Positions 19,113-27,469 of a DNA stretch of 64,000 nt are shown piece after piece. Positions within the stretch are counted from its first letter, which is position 1. The number at the start of each line of letters is the position of its first letter. The position numbers and the translations under genes are program-made. The notes under the pieces were generated by a model. It worked only from the letters and a program-made list of their open reading frames with translations. It was not told the DNA's origin and did no database searches. Source of the stretch: Enterobacter cloacae subsp. cloacae ATCC 13047 (lineage in GTDB: Bacteria > Pseudomonadota > Gammaproteobacteria > Enterobacterales > Enterobacteriaceae); assembly GCF_000025565.1 (NCBI RefSeq), contig NC_014121.1, positions 310,001-374,000 on the forward strand, read 5' to 3'.

Positions 19113-20678
19113 ATGAATCGTAGCGCGCGGCGCAAGATGCTCAGAGTGGTAGGGATCATCATGGTAGTTATGCTGCCGGTGATGCTTGCGCTATGGTTTG
19201 CCCAGCTAAGAGCGGTGTCGGAAACAAGCGCGCAGTTACGCACATTTGCTGAACTGGCTTTAGACAAAACTGAACTGGTTATTGAACAGGTTGATCTGGC
19301 CCGGGCCGAAGCGGAAAAATATCAGGGTAAAGTTTGTACGCCGTCACATCGGCAATATATGTTGAACGTGGTTCGCGGCCGTCTGTTCATCGCTGATTTA
19401 ATTTATGCCGAAGGCCAGAATTTTCGTTGCTCATCCATTTTTACCCCGGATCGGCCCTACGCGATCTCCCCCGCTAATTACATCCGTAAACCCGATATCG
19501 CTATCTATTATTACCGTGATACGCCATTTTTCACTGGCTATAAAATGACATATATGCAGCGCGGGAATTATGTCGTGGTGGTTAATCCGCTCTCGTACAG
19601 TGAAGTGATGTCCACCGATCACTCTCTCTCATGGGGCGTGTACGATACGGTAACGAATGCCTTCTTTTCCGTCAGTCAGAAAGCCAACGTTTCTTTATTA
19701 AACTCGATGATTCGGGATAAGGACGTGGTATTTCAAAAAGATGACCGTTTTTATACGGTGGTAAAATCGGATAAACGTCCGATTGCCGCCATCGTTTCAA
19801 CGTCGAATAAACGCTTCTATGAAACGCTCTACCATCAGGCGACGTTGACGCTGCCGCTGGGAATGATCTGTAGCATCATTATTTTGCTGGTCTGGTCGCG
19901 CACCCACCGTGAGCTGAACTCCCCAGGACGATTGCTGCATCGGGCGCTGAATAAACGTCAGCTTTGTGTCCATTATCAGCCAATCATCGATATCAAGAAT
20001 AATCAGTGCGTGGGGGCAGAGGCGTTGTTACGCTGGCCTGGTTTTAACGGGCCTGTCATGAGCCCGGCGGAATTCATCCCGCTGGCGGAAAAAGAGGGGA
20101 TGAGTGAACGCATCACGGATTATGTTGTAGAAGAGGTCTTCAGCGATCTGGGCCATTTCCTGGCCGCGCATCCTGACCTCTATATTTCGATCAACCTGTC
20201 GGCGACGGATTTTCACTCTTCGCGGCTGATCGCCATGATATCCGACAAAGCGCGGCACTATGCCGTGCGTGCGCAGCAGATCAAAATCGAAGTGACGGAG
20301 CGCGGATTTATTGATGTGCCGAAAACTACGCCGGTTATCCAGGCTTTTCGTCAGGCGGGTTATGAAGTGGCAATCGACGATTTTGGTACAGGTTACTCGA
20401 ACCTGCATAATCTCTACTCGCTGAATGTCGATATTCTGAAAATCGACAAATCCTTTATCGACACCCTAACCACCAACAGCACCAGCCATCTTATCGCCGA
20501 GCATATTATCGAGATGGCGCAGAGCCTGCGGCTCAAAACCATTGCGGAAGGGGTAGAAACTGCCGAGCAGGTAAGCTGGTTGTTGAAGCGCGGCGTACAG
20601 TTCTGTCAGGGATGGCACTTCGCGAAAGCGATGCCGCCCCAGGAGTTTATGACCTGGCAGCAGCAACCTTTGCACTGA
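19113..20678 (+). CDS. pdeC: Cyclic-di-GMP phosphodiesterase PdeC (CSS-motif, EAL)
   Basis: A 521-residue membrane phosphodiesterase that degrades c-di-GMP. Layout: N-terminal membrane helix (VVGIIMVVMLPVMLALWFAQ), a periplasmic CSS-motif domain with the redox cysteine motif FRCSSIF, a second membrane helix (LPLGMICSIIILLVW), and a cytoplasmic EAL domain. EAL motifs GAEALLRWP, IKIEVTER, DDFGTGYSNL, DILKIDKSFI and AEGVET are all intact, so catalysis is expected. In E. coli, PdeC activity depends on periplasmic disulfide state through DsbA/DsbB. The ATG at 19113 gives the homologous N-terminus; the frame is open to 19032 but the extra residues do not match. Confidence 0.94.
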   Translation: MNRSARRKMLRVVGIIMVVMLPVMLALWFAQLRAVSETSAQLRTFAELALDKTELVIEQVDLARAEAEKYQGKVCTPSHRQYMLNVVRGRLFIADLIYAEGQNFRCSSIFTPDRPYAISPANYIRKPDIAIYYYRDTPFFTGYKMTYMQRGNYVVVVNPLSYSEVMSTDHSLSWGVYDTVTNAFFSVSQKANVSLLNSMIRDKDVVFQKDDRFYTVVKSDKRPIAAIVSTSNKRFYETLYHQATLTLPLGMICSIIILLVWSRTHRELNSPGRLLHRALNKRQLCVHYQPIIDIKNNQCVGAEALLRWPGFNGPVMSPAEFIPLAEKEGMSERITDYVVEEVFSDLGHFLAAHPDLYISINLSATDFHSSRLIAMISDKARHYAVRAQQIKIEVTERGFIDVPKTTPVIQAFRQAGYEVAIDDFGTGYSNLHNLYSLNVDILKIDKSFIDTLTTNSTSHLIAEHIIEMAQSLRLKTIAEGVETAEQVSWLLKRGVQFCQGWHFAKAMPPQEFMTWQQQPLH

Positions 20679-20683
20679 TAACC

Positions 20684-21010
20684 TTAATTCAACTGGTGAC
20701 GGTAATCGCTTGGCGTGCGGTCAAACTCGCGGCGAAACACGCGGGAAAAGGTTTGTTGCGACACATACCCCAGATCCATCGCGATATCAAAAATAGGCCG
20801 CTGCGTAGAGCGTAACGCCTGCGCTGCCAGCAGTAACCTGCGCTGACGAATGTACTCACCCAGCGTCTGGTGCATTACGGTCCGGAACATTCTCTGTAAA
20901 TACCATTTCGAATAGCCCGACTTTTTCGCGACCACATCAATGTTCAACGGTTGGTCGATATGTTCATCAATCCATTCAATAAGTGTCTGAATAATTTGCT
21001 GATGCGACAT
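20684..21010 (-). CDS. soxS: Superoxide-response regulator SoxS
   Basis: SoxS is a 108-residue AraC-family activator without a ligand domain, made when SoxR is oxidised, and switches on sodA, zwf, micF and other defence genes. Both helix-turn-helix motifs are visible (VVAKKSGYSKWYLQRMFR and IAMDLGYVSQQTFSRVFRR). It matches E. coli SoxS apart from a few substitutions and one extra C-terminal residue. It is divergent from soxR across 97 bases that include the SoxR operator. It is convergent with pdeC, with five bases between them. Confidence 0.98.
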   Translation of the reverse strand: MSHQQIIQTLIEWIDEHIDQPLNIDVVAKKSGYSKWYLQRMFRTVMHQTLGEYIRQRRLLLAAQALRSTQRPIFDIAMDLGYVSQQTFSRVFRREFDRTPSDYRHQLN

Positions 21011-21077
21011 AAGGTTGCCCTCTGTAGATACAACTTTCCTGGTTGATTCGTCGTTTTCTCTGTGGGGGAGTATAATT

Positions 21078-21095
21078 CCTCAAGTTAACTTGAGG
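21078..21095. promoter_or_regulatory. SoxR operator in the soxS promoter
   Basis: CCTCAAGTTAACTTGAGG is a perfect 18-bp palindrome. On the minus strand it sits between TTTACC (-35) and TATACT (-10) with the over-long spacer typical of MerR-type promoters. It matches the E. coli soxS operator. Confidence 0.96.
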
Positions 21096-21107
21096 TAAAG
21101 AGGTTTT

Positions 21108-21566
21108 ATGGAAAAGAGATTGCCGAGAATAAAAGCGCTTTTGACCCCGGGTGAAGTGGCTAAGCGAAGCGGTGTGGCAGTATCGGCGCTCCACTTCTAT
21201 GAAAGTAAAGGGTTAATCAAAAGCATCCGTAACGCCGGAAACCAGCGGCGCTACACCCGTGACGTGCTTCGCTACGTGGCGATTATTAAAATTGCGCAAC
21301 GAATCGGAATTCCCCTGGCCACCATCGGTGAAGCGTTCGGCGTGTTACCGGAAGGCCACACGCTGAGCCCGAAAGAGTGGAAAGAGCTGTCATCCCAGTG
21401 GCGTGAGGAGCTGGACCGGCGTATTCATACGCTGGTGGCGCTGCGTGACGAACTGGACGGGTGCATCGGTTGCGGCTGTTTGTCGCGCAGCGATTGCCCG
21501 TTACGCAACCCCGGTGACAAACTGGGCGAACAGGGGACGGGGGCGCGGCTGCTGGAAGAAGATTGA
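21108..21566 (+). CDS. soxR: Redox-sensing activator SoxR
   Basis: A 152-residue MerR-family dimer carrying a [2Fe-2S] cluster that senses redox-cycling compounds. The N-terminal winged helix ([20 protein letters not shown]) is followed by the dimerisation helix and the cluster motif [12 protein letters not shown] with Cys119, Cys122, Cys124 and Cys130, the same numbering as E. coli. It overlaps the soxS promoter on the opposite strand and ends next to the SraL locus. Confidence 0.98.
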   Translation: MEKRLPRIKALLTPGEVAKRSGVAVSALHFYESKGLIKSIRNAGNQRRYTRDVLRYVAIIKIAQRIGIPLATIGEAFGVLPEGHTLSPKEWKELSSQWREELDRRIHTLVALRDELDGCIGCGCLSRSDCPLRNPGDKLGEQGTGARLLEED

Positions 21567-21611
21567 GATCTGTTTGCCGGGTGGCGGCTGCGCCATCCAG
21601 CAAAAAGCATA

Positions 21612-21762
21612 ATAAAGAACTAAAGCGCCACATAAGGGCGCTTTAGTTTTTTCCGGTCTTTGTCTTTCTCTCTATCCCGCTGGCTCACGGGAGGGTTTCC
21701 CCCGACATCAGCACCCCTCATGTCGAGCTGGTTGAGGAGGTTCCGGTTTGTGCTGACACTTT
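21612..21762 (-). ncRNA. sraL: Small RNA SraL (RyjA)
   Basis: The minus strand from about 21762 carries AAGTGTCAGCACAAACCGGA and continues through GACCGGAAAAAACTAAAGCG into an 11-bp terminator stem. From memory this is the sequence and location of SraL/RyjA, encoded convergent to the soxR 3' end in E. coli and Salmonella. A -10-like TAGAAT lies just upstream of the inferred start. SraL is known as an RpoS-dependent stationary-phase sRNA with the tig mRNA as one target. The exact ends here are inferred. Confidence 0.78.
21619..21652. terminator. Shared terminator of soxR and SraL
   Basis: ACTAAAGCGCC (21619-21629) pairs with GGCGCTTTAGT (21637-21647). TTTTT follows on the plus side and TCTTTATTA on the minus side, so it can serve both converging transcripts. 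Confidence 0.9.
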
Positions 21763-21878
21763 AATTCTATGTAAGGGCCGCGTTTTCGCCAGTCACCGGG
21801 GCCGCTTTTTTGGCGAATATTTTTCGCGGTGTTGTTCAATTTTCTATAGTTAAAAAGTATGAATAACAGGAGACCTCT

Positions 21879-22550
21879 ATGCTCACGGTACATCACCTTA
21901 ACCAGTCGCGCTCACACCGCGTGATCTGGGCTCTGGAAGAACTTTCTCTGCCCTATGAGATTGTTCACTACCAGCGCGAAAAAACGATGCTGGCTCCCGA
22001 GTCCCTTAAACGCGTGCATCCGTTGGGCAAGTCTCCGGTCATTGAAGACAACGGACTGATCCTTGCTGAATCCGGTGCCATTCTGGAGTATCTGCAGGAA
22101 ACCTACGACGCAGAATCGCAGCTTAAGCCGCTGGATCCTGCCCATAAGGTGCAATACCGCTTCTGGCTACACTATGCAGAAGGTTCTCTTATGCCGCTGC
22201 TGTTAATGAAGCTGGTATTTAGCAGCCTCGGTAAACCGCCCGTGCCGTTTGGAATACGCACGCTGGGGAAAGCGCTGGGTCAGGGCGTGCAAAAGGCCTA
22301 TCTCAATCCCCAGCTCGAAACCCACGCGCGTTTTATTGAATCTCACCTGGCTGAAAATAGCTGGTTTGCCGGAGAGACTCTCAGCATGGCCGATATTCAG
22401 ATGAGTTTCCCGATTTTTGCCCTGCTGGCACGCGGCGGTGTCGAGGATCTTCCGCACACCCATGCCTGGAAGAAAAAGGTCGAAAATCGTCCTGCCTGGC
22501 AGAGAACCCTGGAACAAGGTGGGCCGTTAACGATCCCTGGCGAGGCGTAA
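21879..22550 (+). CDS. Glutathione S-transferase family protein
   Basis: A 223-residue cytosolic GST-fold protein. The thioredoxin-like N-terminal domain (residues 1-80) carries the cis-proline region GKSPVIEDNG and the glutathione-binding ESGAILEYL. The helical C-terminal domain has the N-capping motif SMADIQMSFP. The catalytic residue is probably among SRSHR near residue 12. The substrate is unknown; the family detoxifies electrophiles. Its place beside soxRS is suggestive, but no SoxS site was identified. The ribosome-binding site is ACAGGAGA. K-12 lacks this gene at this site, as I recall. Confidence 0.87.
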   Translation: MLTVHHLNQSRSHRVIWALEELSLPYEIVHYQREKTMLAPESLKRVHPLGKSPVIEDNGLILAESGAILEYLQETYDAESQLKPLDPAHKVQYRFWLHYAEGSLMPLLLMKLVFSSLGKPPVPFGIRTLGKALGQGVQKAYLNPQLETHARFIESHLAENSWFAGETLSMADIQMSFPIFALLARGGVEDLPHTHAWKKKVENRPAWQRTLEQGGPLTIPGEA

Positions 22551-22572
22551 TTTGTAACCCCATTGCGCATAA

Positions 22573-22732
22573 ACGATAACGTTTGCGCATCCTCTGCTTA
22601 TTTCTTCATCGTCATAAGGGAAATTTAGCGAAAAACGAGAAAGTTCAGTTGAAAAGGGCGGTGATTAGGCTGGATAATCGTTTGCCTAAATTTGACCACC
22701 CGTTTTGTAAGCGCGGAGCTAAACGTTTGCTT
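22573..22732. promoter_or_regulatory. Three PurR-like sites upstream of ghxP
   Basis: Compared with the PurR operator ACGCAAACGTTTGCGT, the sites are ACGATAACGTTTGCGC at 22573-22588 (13 of 16 bases), GGATAATCGTTTGCCT at 22672-22687 (about 10 of 16) and AGCTAAACGTTTGCTT at 22717-22732 (12 of 16). All share the core CGTTTGC in the same orientation. Purine repression of a purine permease would make sense. Confidence 0.6.
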
Positions 22733-22848
22733 TTTTTGTGACGCCCCTTTTCGTCGCAAACGCAGCACAAGGATTTGACGTTTTGCTGGCAGTGGAGTCT
22801 CCACCACGCTTACGGACTTTCTATAAAAACTCTCAGGGGATGTTTTCT

Positions 22849-24198
22849 ATGTCTACGCCATCCGCGCGTACCGGCGGTTCACTTGACGCCATCTTTAAAA
22901 TTTCTGCTCGCGGCAGCACCGTGCGCCAGGAAATCGTTGCCGGTCTGACAACGTTTCTGGCAATGGTGTACTCCGTCATCGTTGTGCCGGGCATGCTCGG
23001 TAAAGCAGGCTTCCCACCGGCAGCGGTTTTCGTTGCAACCTGTCTTGTCGCCGGTGTTGGCTCCATCGTAATGGGGCTGTGGGCGAATCTGCCGATGGCG
23101 ATTGGCTGTGCCATTTCCTTGACCGCCTTCACCGCGTTTAGCCTGGTGCTGGGCCAACACATCAGCGTACCGGTTGCCTTGGGCGCCGTCTTCCTGATGG
23201 GCGTGCTGTTCACCATTATCTCGGCAACCGGCATTCGTAGCTGGATTTTGCGCAACCTGCCGCACGGCGTGGCGCACGGCACCGGTATCGGTATCGGTCT
23301 GTTCCTGCTGCTGATTGCCGCCAATGGCGTGGGTCTGGTCATTAAGAACCCGCTGGACGGTCTGCCGGTGGCGCTGGGTCACTTCGCCAGCTTCCCGGTG
23401 ATCATGTCCCTGATTGGCCTGGCGGTGATTATTGGTCTGGAAAAATTGAAAGTCCCAGGCGGCATTCTGCTGACCATTATCGGTGTGTCCATTGTTGGCC
23501 TGATTTTCGATCCGACCGTGCATTTCTCTGGTATTTTTGCCATGCCGTCGCTGAGCGATGACAACGGTAACTCCCTGATTGGCAGCCTGGATATTGTCGG
23601 CGCGCTGAACCCGGTGATCCTGCCAAGCGTGCTGGCGCTGGTGATGACGGCGGTGTTTGATGCCACCGGTACCATCCGTGCGGTGGCCGGTCAGGCGAAC
23701 CTGCTGGATAAAGACGGTCAGATTATCGACGGTGGCAAAGCGCTGACCACCGACTCCCTGAGCAGCGTCTTCTCGGGTCTGGTAGGCGCTTCTCCGGCTG
23801 CGGTCTATATCGAGTCCGCTGCGGGCACCGCGGCAGGCGGTAAAACTGGCCTGACCGCCATTACCGTTGGTGTACTGTTCCTGCTGATCCTGTTCCTCTC
23901 TCCGCTCTCTTATCTGGTGCCAGCCTACGCTACGGCTCCGGCACTGATGTACGTCGGCCTGCTGATGCTGAGCAACGTGGCGAAAATTGACTTTGCGGAC
24001 TTTGTGGACGCGATGTCAGGCCTGATCACTGCGGTATTTATCGTGCTGACCTGTAACATCGTGACCGGCATCATGATCGGCTTCGCGTCGCTGGTGATTG
24101 GTCGCCTGGTCTCCGGTGAGTGGCGCAAGCTGAACATCGGCACCGTGGTTATCGCCGTTGCGCTGGTGGTGTTCTACGCGGGCGGCTGGGCAATCTAA
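22849..24198 (+). CDS. ghxP: Guanine/hypoxanthine permease GhxP
   Basis: A 449-residue NCS2-type (AzgA-like) purine:H+ symporter, identical in length to E. coli GhxP (YjcD), which imports guanine and hypoxanthine. Fourteen transmembrane segments are expected. The substrate-site motifs [14 protein letters not shown] and [16 protein letters not shown] are conserved. The ATG at 22849 gives the family start [14 protein letters not shown]; the frame is open upstream to 22738 but that region lacks homology and carries a PurR-like site. A strong terminator follows. Confidence 0.96.
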   Translation: MSTPSARTGGSLDAIFKISARGSTVRQEIVAGLTTFLAMVYSVIVVPGMLGKAGFPPAAVFVATCLVAGVGSIVMGLWANLPMAIGCAISLTAFTAFSLVLGQHISVPVALGAVFLMGVLFTIISATGIRSWILRNLPHGVAHGTGIGIGLFLLLIAANGVGLVIKNPLDGLPVALGHFASFPVIMSLIGLAVIIGLEKLKVPGGILLTIIGVSIVGLIFDPTVHFSGIFAMPSLSDDNGNSLIGSLDIVGALNPVILPSVLALVMTAVFDATGTIRAVAGQANLLDKDGQIIDGGKALTTDSLSSVFSGLVGASPAAVYIESAAGTAAGGKTGLTAITVGVLFLLILFLSPLSYLVPAYATAPALMYVGLLMLSNVAKIDFADFVDAMSGLITAVFIVLTCNIVTGIMIGFASLVIGRLVSGEWRKLNIGTVVIAVALVVFYAGGWAI

Positions 24199-24216
24199 AT
24201 TGTCCTTTGATGCGAA

Positions 24217-24247
24217 AACGGGTGGCTCAGGCCACCCGTTTTTATTT
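24217..24247 (+). terminator. Terminator of ghxP
   Basis: AACGGGTGGC-tcag-GCCACCCGTT is a 10-bp stem followed by TTTATTTT, 18 bases after the stop codon. Confidence 0.93.
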
Positions 24248-24348
24248 TCAGGACTCATCCCGTTGCCTTTTGCGTTACTCTGGGGAAGATAGAATAAAAG
24301 GCACGACGCCTTCCGTAGTACATAAGTAACACAGCAAACAGGGAACGC

Positions 24349-25995
24349 ATGGAAATCTTTTTCACAATACTCATCATGACCCTTGTGGTCTCATTATCCG
24401 GGGTGGTTACACGCGTACTGCCCTTTCAGGTCCCCCTGCCATTAATGCAAATTGCCATCGGCGCGCTGTTGGCGTGGCCGACGTTTGGCCTGCACGTTGA
24501 GTTCGACCCGGAACTGTTCCTCGTGCTGTTTATCCCGCCACTGCTGTTTGCCGATGGCTGGAAAACACCCACGCGCGAGTTTCTGGAACATGGGCGCGAG
24601 ATCTTCGGTCTGGCACTGGCGCTGGTCGTCGTGACCGTGGTCGGGATTGGTTTCCTGATCTATTGGGTGGTTCCGGGGATCCCGTTAATCCCCGCTTTTG
24701 CGCTGGCCGCAGTCCTGTCGCCAACCGATGCCGTGGCGCTGTCCGGCATAGTGGGTGAAGGGCGGATTCCGAAGAAAATCATGGGCATCTTACAGGGAGA
24801 GGCGCTGATGAACGACGCCTCCGGTCTGGTTGCCCTGAAGTTCGCCGTGGCCGTCGCAATGGGAACGATGATCTTTACCGTTGGTGGCGCGACCCTGGAA
24901 TTCTTCAAGGTTGCTATTGGCGGTATCCTGGCGGGCTTCGTGGTGAGCTGGCTGTATGGCCGCTCGCTGCGCTTCCTCAGCCGCTGGGGCGGTGATGAAC
25001 CCGCAACGCAGATCGTACTGCTGTTCCTGCTGCCGTTTGCCTCCTATCTGATTGCCGAACACATTGGCGTGTCGGGCATTCTGGCAGCGGTAGCGGCAGG
25101 GATGACCATCACCCGCTCCGGCGTAATGCGCCGCGCGCCGCTGGCCATGCGTCTGCGTGCAAACAGCACCTGGGCAATGCTGGAATTTGTCTTTAACGGC
25201 ATGGTCTTCCTGCTGTTGGGTCTGCAGCTGCCGGGCATTATGGAATCCTCTCTGGTGGCGGCGGAGGCCGATCCGAACGTTGAAGTCTGGATGCTCTTTA
25301 CCGACATCGTGCTGATCTACATGGCGCTGATGCTGGTGCGCTTCGGCTGGCTGTGGACGATGAAAAACTTCAGCGTGCGCTTCCTGAAGAAAAAGCCGAT
25401 GGAGTTTGGTTCGTGGACCACGCGTGAGCTGCTGATTGCCTCCTTTGCGGGGGTACGCGGGGCGATTACCCTGGCCGGTGTGCTCTCCATTCCGTTGCTG
25501 TTGCCGACGGGCGATGTCTTCCCGGCGCGTTATGAACTGGTCTTCCTGGCGGCGGGCGTGATCCTGTTCTCACTGTTTGTCGGTGTGATTATGCTGCCGA
25601 TTTTGCTGCAGCATATCGACGCCGGGGACGCCACGCAGCAGCATAAAGAGGAGCGGATTGCCCGCGCTGCCACTGCCGAAGTGGCGATTGTCGCTATTCA
25701 GAAAATGGAAGAGCGCCTGGCCGCCGATGCCGAAGAGAACATCGACAATCAGCTGCTGACGGAAGTGAGCTCACGCGTGATTGGTAATCTGCGTCGCCGG
25801 GCTGACGGCCGTAACGATGTGGAAAGCTCGCTGCAGGAGGAGAACCTTGAGCGCCGGTTCCGTCTGGCGGCGCTGCGCTCCGAGCGTGCCGAGCTGTACC
25901 ACTTGCGTGCCACGCGGCAAATCAGTAATGAAACGCTGCAAAAGCTGCTGCACGATCTGGATCTGCTGGAAGCGTTGTTGATAGAGAATCAGTAA
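24349..25995 (+). CDS. yjcE: Putative Na+/H+ antiporter YjcE (CPA1)
   Basis: A 548-residue CPA1 cation:proton antiporter like E. coli YjcE. About 12 membrane segments occupy residues 1-420. The transport motifs SPTDAVALSG and GEALMNDASGLVAL, with the conserved Asp pair, and GVRGAITLAG are intact. The C-terminal 130 residues are cytosolic and charged with heptad-like leucines (EERIARAATAEVAIVAIQK), probably a coiled coil. Ion specificity cannot be read from sequence. A REP element begins 12 bases after the stop codon. Confidence 0.9.
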   Translation: MEIFFTILIMTLVVSLSGVVTRVLPFQVPLPLMQIAIGALLAWPTFGLHVEFDPELFLVLFIPPLLFADGWKTPTREFLEHGREIFGLALALVVVTVVGIGFLIYWVVPGIPLIPAFALAAVLSPTDAVALSGIVGEGRIPKKIMGILQGEALMNDASGLVALKFAVAVAMGTMIFTVGGATLEFFKVAIGGILAGFVVSWLYGRSLRFLSRWGGDEPATQIVLLFLLPFASYLIAEHIGVSGILAAVAAGMTITRSGVMRRAPLAMRLRANSTWAMLEFVFNGMVFLLLGLQLPGIMESSLVAAEADPNVEVWMLFTDIVLIYMALMLVRFGWLWTMKNFSVRFLKKKPMEFGSWTTRELLIASFAGVRGAITLAGVLSIPLLLPTGDVFPARYELVFLAAGVILFSLFVGVIMLPILLQHIDAGDATQQHKEERIARAATAEVAIVAIQKMEERLAADAEENIDNQLLTEVSSRVIGNLRRRADGRNDVESSLQEENLERRFRLAALRSERAELYHLRATRQISNETLQKLLHDLDLLEALLIENQ

Positions 25996-26006
25996 CGCTG
26001 TTTTTT

Positions 26007-26036
26007 GCCCGGTGGCGCTGCGCTTACCGGGCCTAC
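26007..26036. repeat. REP-like element after yjcE
   Basis: GCCCGGTGGCGCTGCGCTTA followed by CCGGGCCTAC forms the imperfect palindrome of the REP-like family seen six or more times in this window. It lies between yjcE and the convergent lysR gene. Confidence 0.85.
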
Positions 26037-26050
26037 GTGCTCGATCGGTT

Positions 26051-26084
26051 CCCTCTCCCTGTGGGAGAGGGTTAGGGTGAGGGC
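26051..26084 (+). repeat. Palindromic repeat, CCCTCTCCC family, overlapping the lysR stop
   Basis: CCCTCTCCC-tgt-GGGAGAGGG followed by TTAGGGTGAGGGC. On the minus strand, GCCCTCACCCTAA inside this copy encodes the final Pro-Ser-Pro and the TAA stop codon of the LysR gene. The repeat therefore supplies part of the coding sequence. Confidence 0.88.
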
Positions 26085-26959
26085 ACCCAAAATCCCTCAC
26101 AACATTGCAGCCACGCCTGGGCGCTGTGCGACAAATATATCCCTTCTCGCCAGATCATCCCCAACTGCCAGTGCAAATCGCTTTCGAGTGGGATCCAGCG
26201 CAGCGTGTTTTTATCCAGACGCTCGCAAATCGGCTGCGGCAGAATGGCAATTCCCACGCCTGCCTGCACCATCGCTGCCAGGAAATCCCACTGGCCGCTG
26301 CGCACCGCAATGCGCGGCTTCACGCTATGTTGATTAAACAGCGTCATCAGCTGGCGGCTGAGGGCGAAATCTTCGTTGTAGATCAGCAGAGGGTATTCAC
26401 CGAGCAGCTCAGGTTTCACTGAATCTCGCTTCAGCCAGTCGCCGGAGCGGGGAACCAGCACGCACAGCGGATGGCTAAAGAGCGGAAGCGTCGCCAGACC
26501 GCTCTCTTCCTCAACGGGGAGGGCTGTCATGGCGACGTCCAGCTCGCCGTTGGTTACGGCCTGCTGGACGGTTAACCCACCAAACTCCGAAATTTTGAGT
26601 TCAACGCCGGGGTAACGCTGGCGAAACAGGCTAATCGGCCCGGCCATCATCATCCCGACCATCGGCGGAATACCAAGGCGCAGCACCCCTTTGGTCAGGT
26701 GGTTAATATCGTCTAGCTCCGCTTCCAGCTGACGAAACTCGGCCAGGATCGCCAGGCCACGTTCAAACACCACGCGCCCGGTATCGGTAAGCAACAGCTT
26801 GCGTCCGTCGCGGATCAGCAGGGTACAGTTGAGTTCATCTTCGAGGTTTTTCAGCATTTTGCTGATGGTGGGCTGGGTAACAAATAACTTCTCCGCTGCG
26901 CGGGTAAAACTCTGCTGGCGAACCACTTCGACAAAATAGCGCAGCGTTCTTATGTCCAT
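26072..26959 (-). CDS. LysR-family regulator of the adjacent lrgAB-type genes
   Basis: A 295-residue LysR-type regulator. The N-terminal winged helix reads MDIRTLRYFVEVVRQQSFTR and TQPTISKMLKNLEDEL; residues 90-290 form the periplasmic-binding-like effector domain. It is divergent from the lrgA/lrgB pair across 102 bases, the usual layout for a CidR-type activator and its target. In Bacillus and Staphylococcus CidR responds to acetate or overflow metabolism, and here acs-actP, the acetate uptake genes, follow immediately, which suggests but does not prove an acetate-related signal. The last residues derive from a palindromic repeat. Confidence 0.88.
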   Translation of the reverse strand: MDIRTLRYFVEVVRQQSFTRAAEKLFVTQPTISKMLKNLEDELNCTLLIRDGRKLLLTDTGRVVFERGLAILAEFRQLEAELDDINHLTKGVLRLGIPPMVGMMMAGPISLFRQRYPGVELKISEFGGLTVQQAVTNGELDVAMTALPVEEESGLATLPLFSHPLCVLVPRSGDWLKRDSVKPELLGEYPLLIYNEDFALSRQLMTLFNQHSVKPRIAVRSGQWDFLAAMVQAGVGIAILPQPICERLDKNTLRWIPLESDLHWQLGMIWREGIYLSHSAQAWLQCCEGFWVPSP

Positions 26960-27061
26960 GATTATTCCTCGAAACTATACCTTCGATGATTTTAATTCAT
27001 TTCAGTCCATACCGTGCGCTCACTATACTGGCGCCTCGTCTCATTTTTGAGGAAAACCCCC

Positions 27062-27469
27062 ATGGCCGTGGCGTTAAGCCGTGTTACGCCTGCCGTTGTG
27101 CAACGACTCCAGGTACCGGTTCAGGTACTGCTCTACGCGGGACTGTTTGTTTTTGCGGAATATCTTGTCGGCTGGCTGCATCTGCCGCTGCCTGCCAACC
27201 TGGTGGGGATGGTGTTGATGCTGACGCTCATTCTCTGCCGCGTTATCCCCCTTAGTTGGGTGCGTGCCGGCGCGCGCTGGCTGCTGGCAGAGATGTTGCT
27301 GTTCTTTGTTCCTGCCGTGGTGGCGGTGGTGAACTATGCGCAACTGCTGATGGTGGACGGCTGGCGGATCTTCGCGGTCATCGCCCTGAGCACGCTGATG
27401 GTGCTGGGCGCCACCGCCTGGGTGGTGGACAAGGTTTATCGCTTCGAGATCCGCAGGCAAAAAACATGA
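27062..27469 (+). CDS. CidA/LrgA-family holin-like membrane protein
   Basis: A 135-residue protein with four hydrophobic segments (about residues 20-36, 40-58, 68-92 and 95-115), typical of CidA/LrgA. The signature LPLPANLVGMVLMLTLIL is clear. These proteins are holin-like or carbon-overflow transporters that act with LrgB/CidB; pyruvate or acetate movement has been shown in some species. The ATG at 27062 has the ribosome-binding site TGAGGAAA; a longer frame from 27014 is less likely. Its TGA overlaps the ATG of the next gene (ATGA), so the two are translationally coupled. Confidence 0.9.
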   Translation: MAVALSRVTPAVVQRLQVPVQVLLYAGLFVFAEYLVGWLHLPLPANLVGMVLMLTLILCRVIPLSWVRAGARWLLAEMLLFFVPAVVAVVNYAQLLMVDGWRIFAVIALSTLMVLGATAWVVDKVYRFEIRRQKT

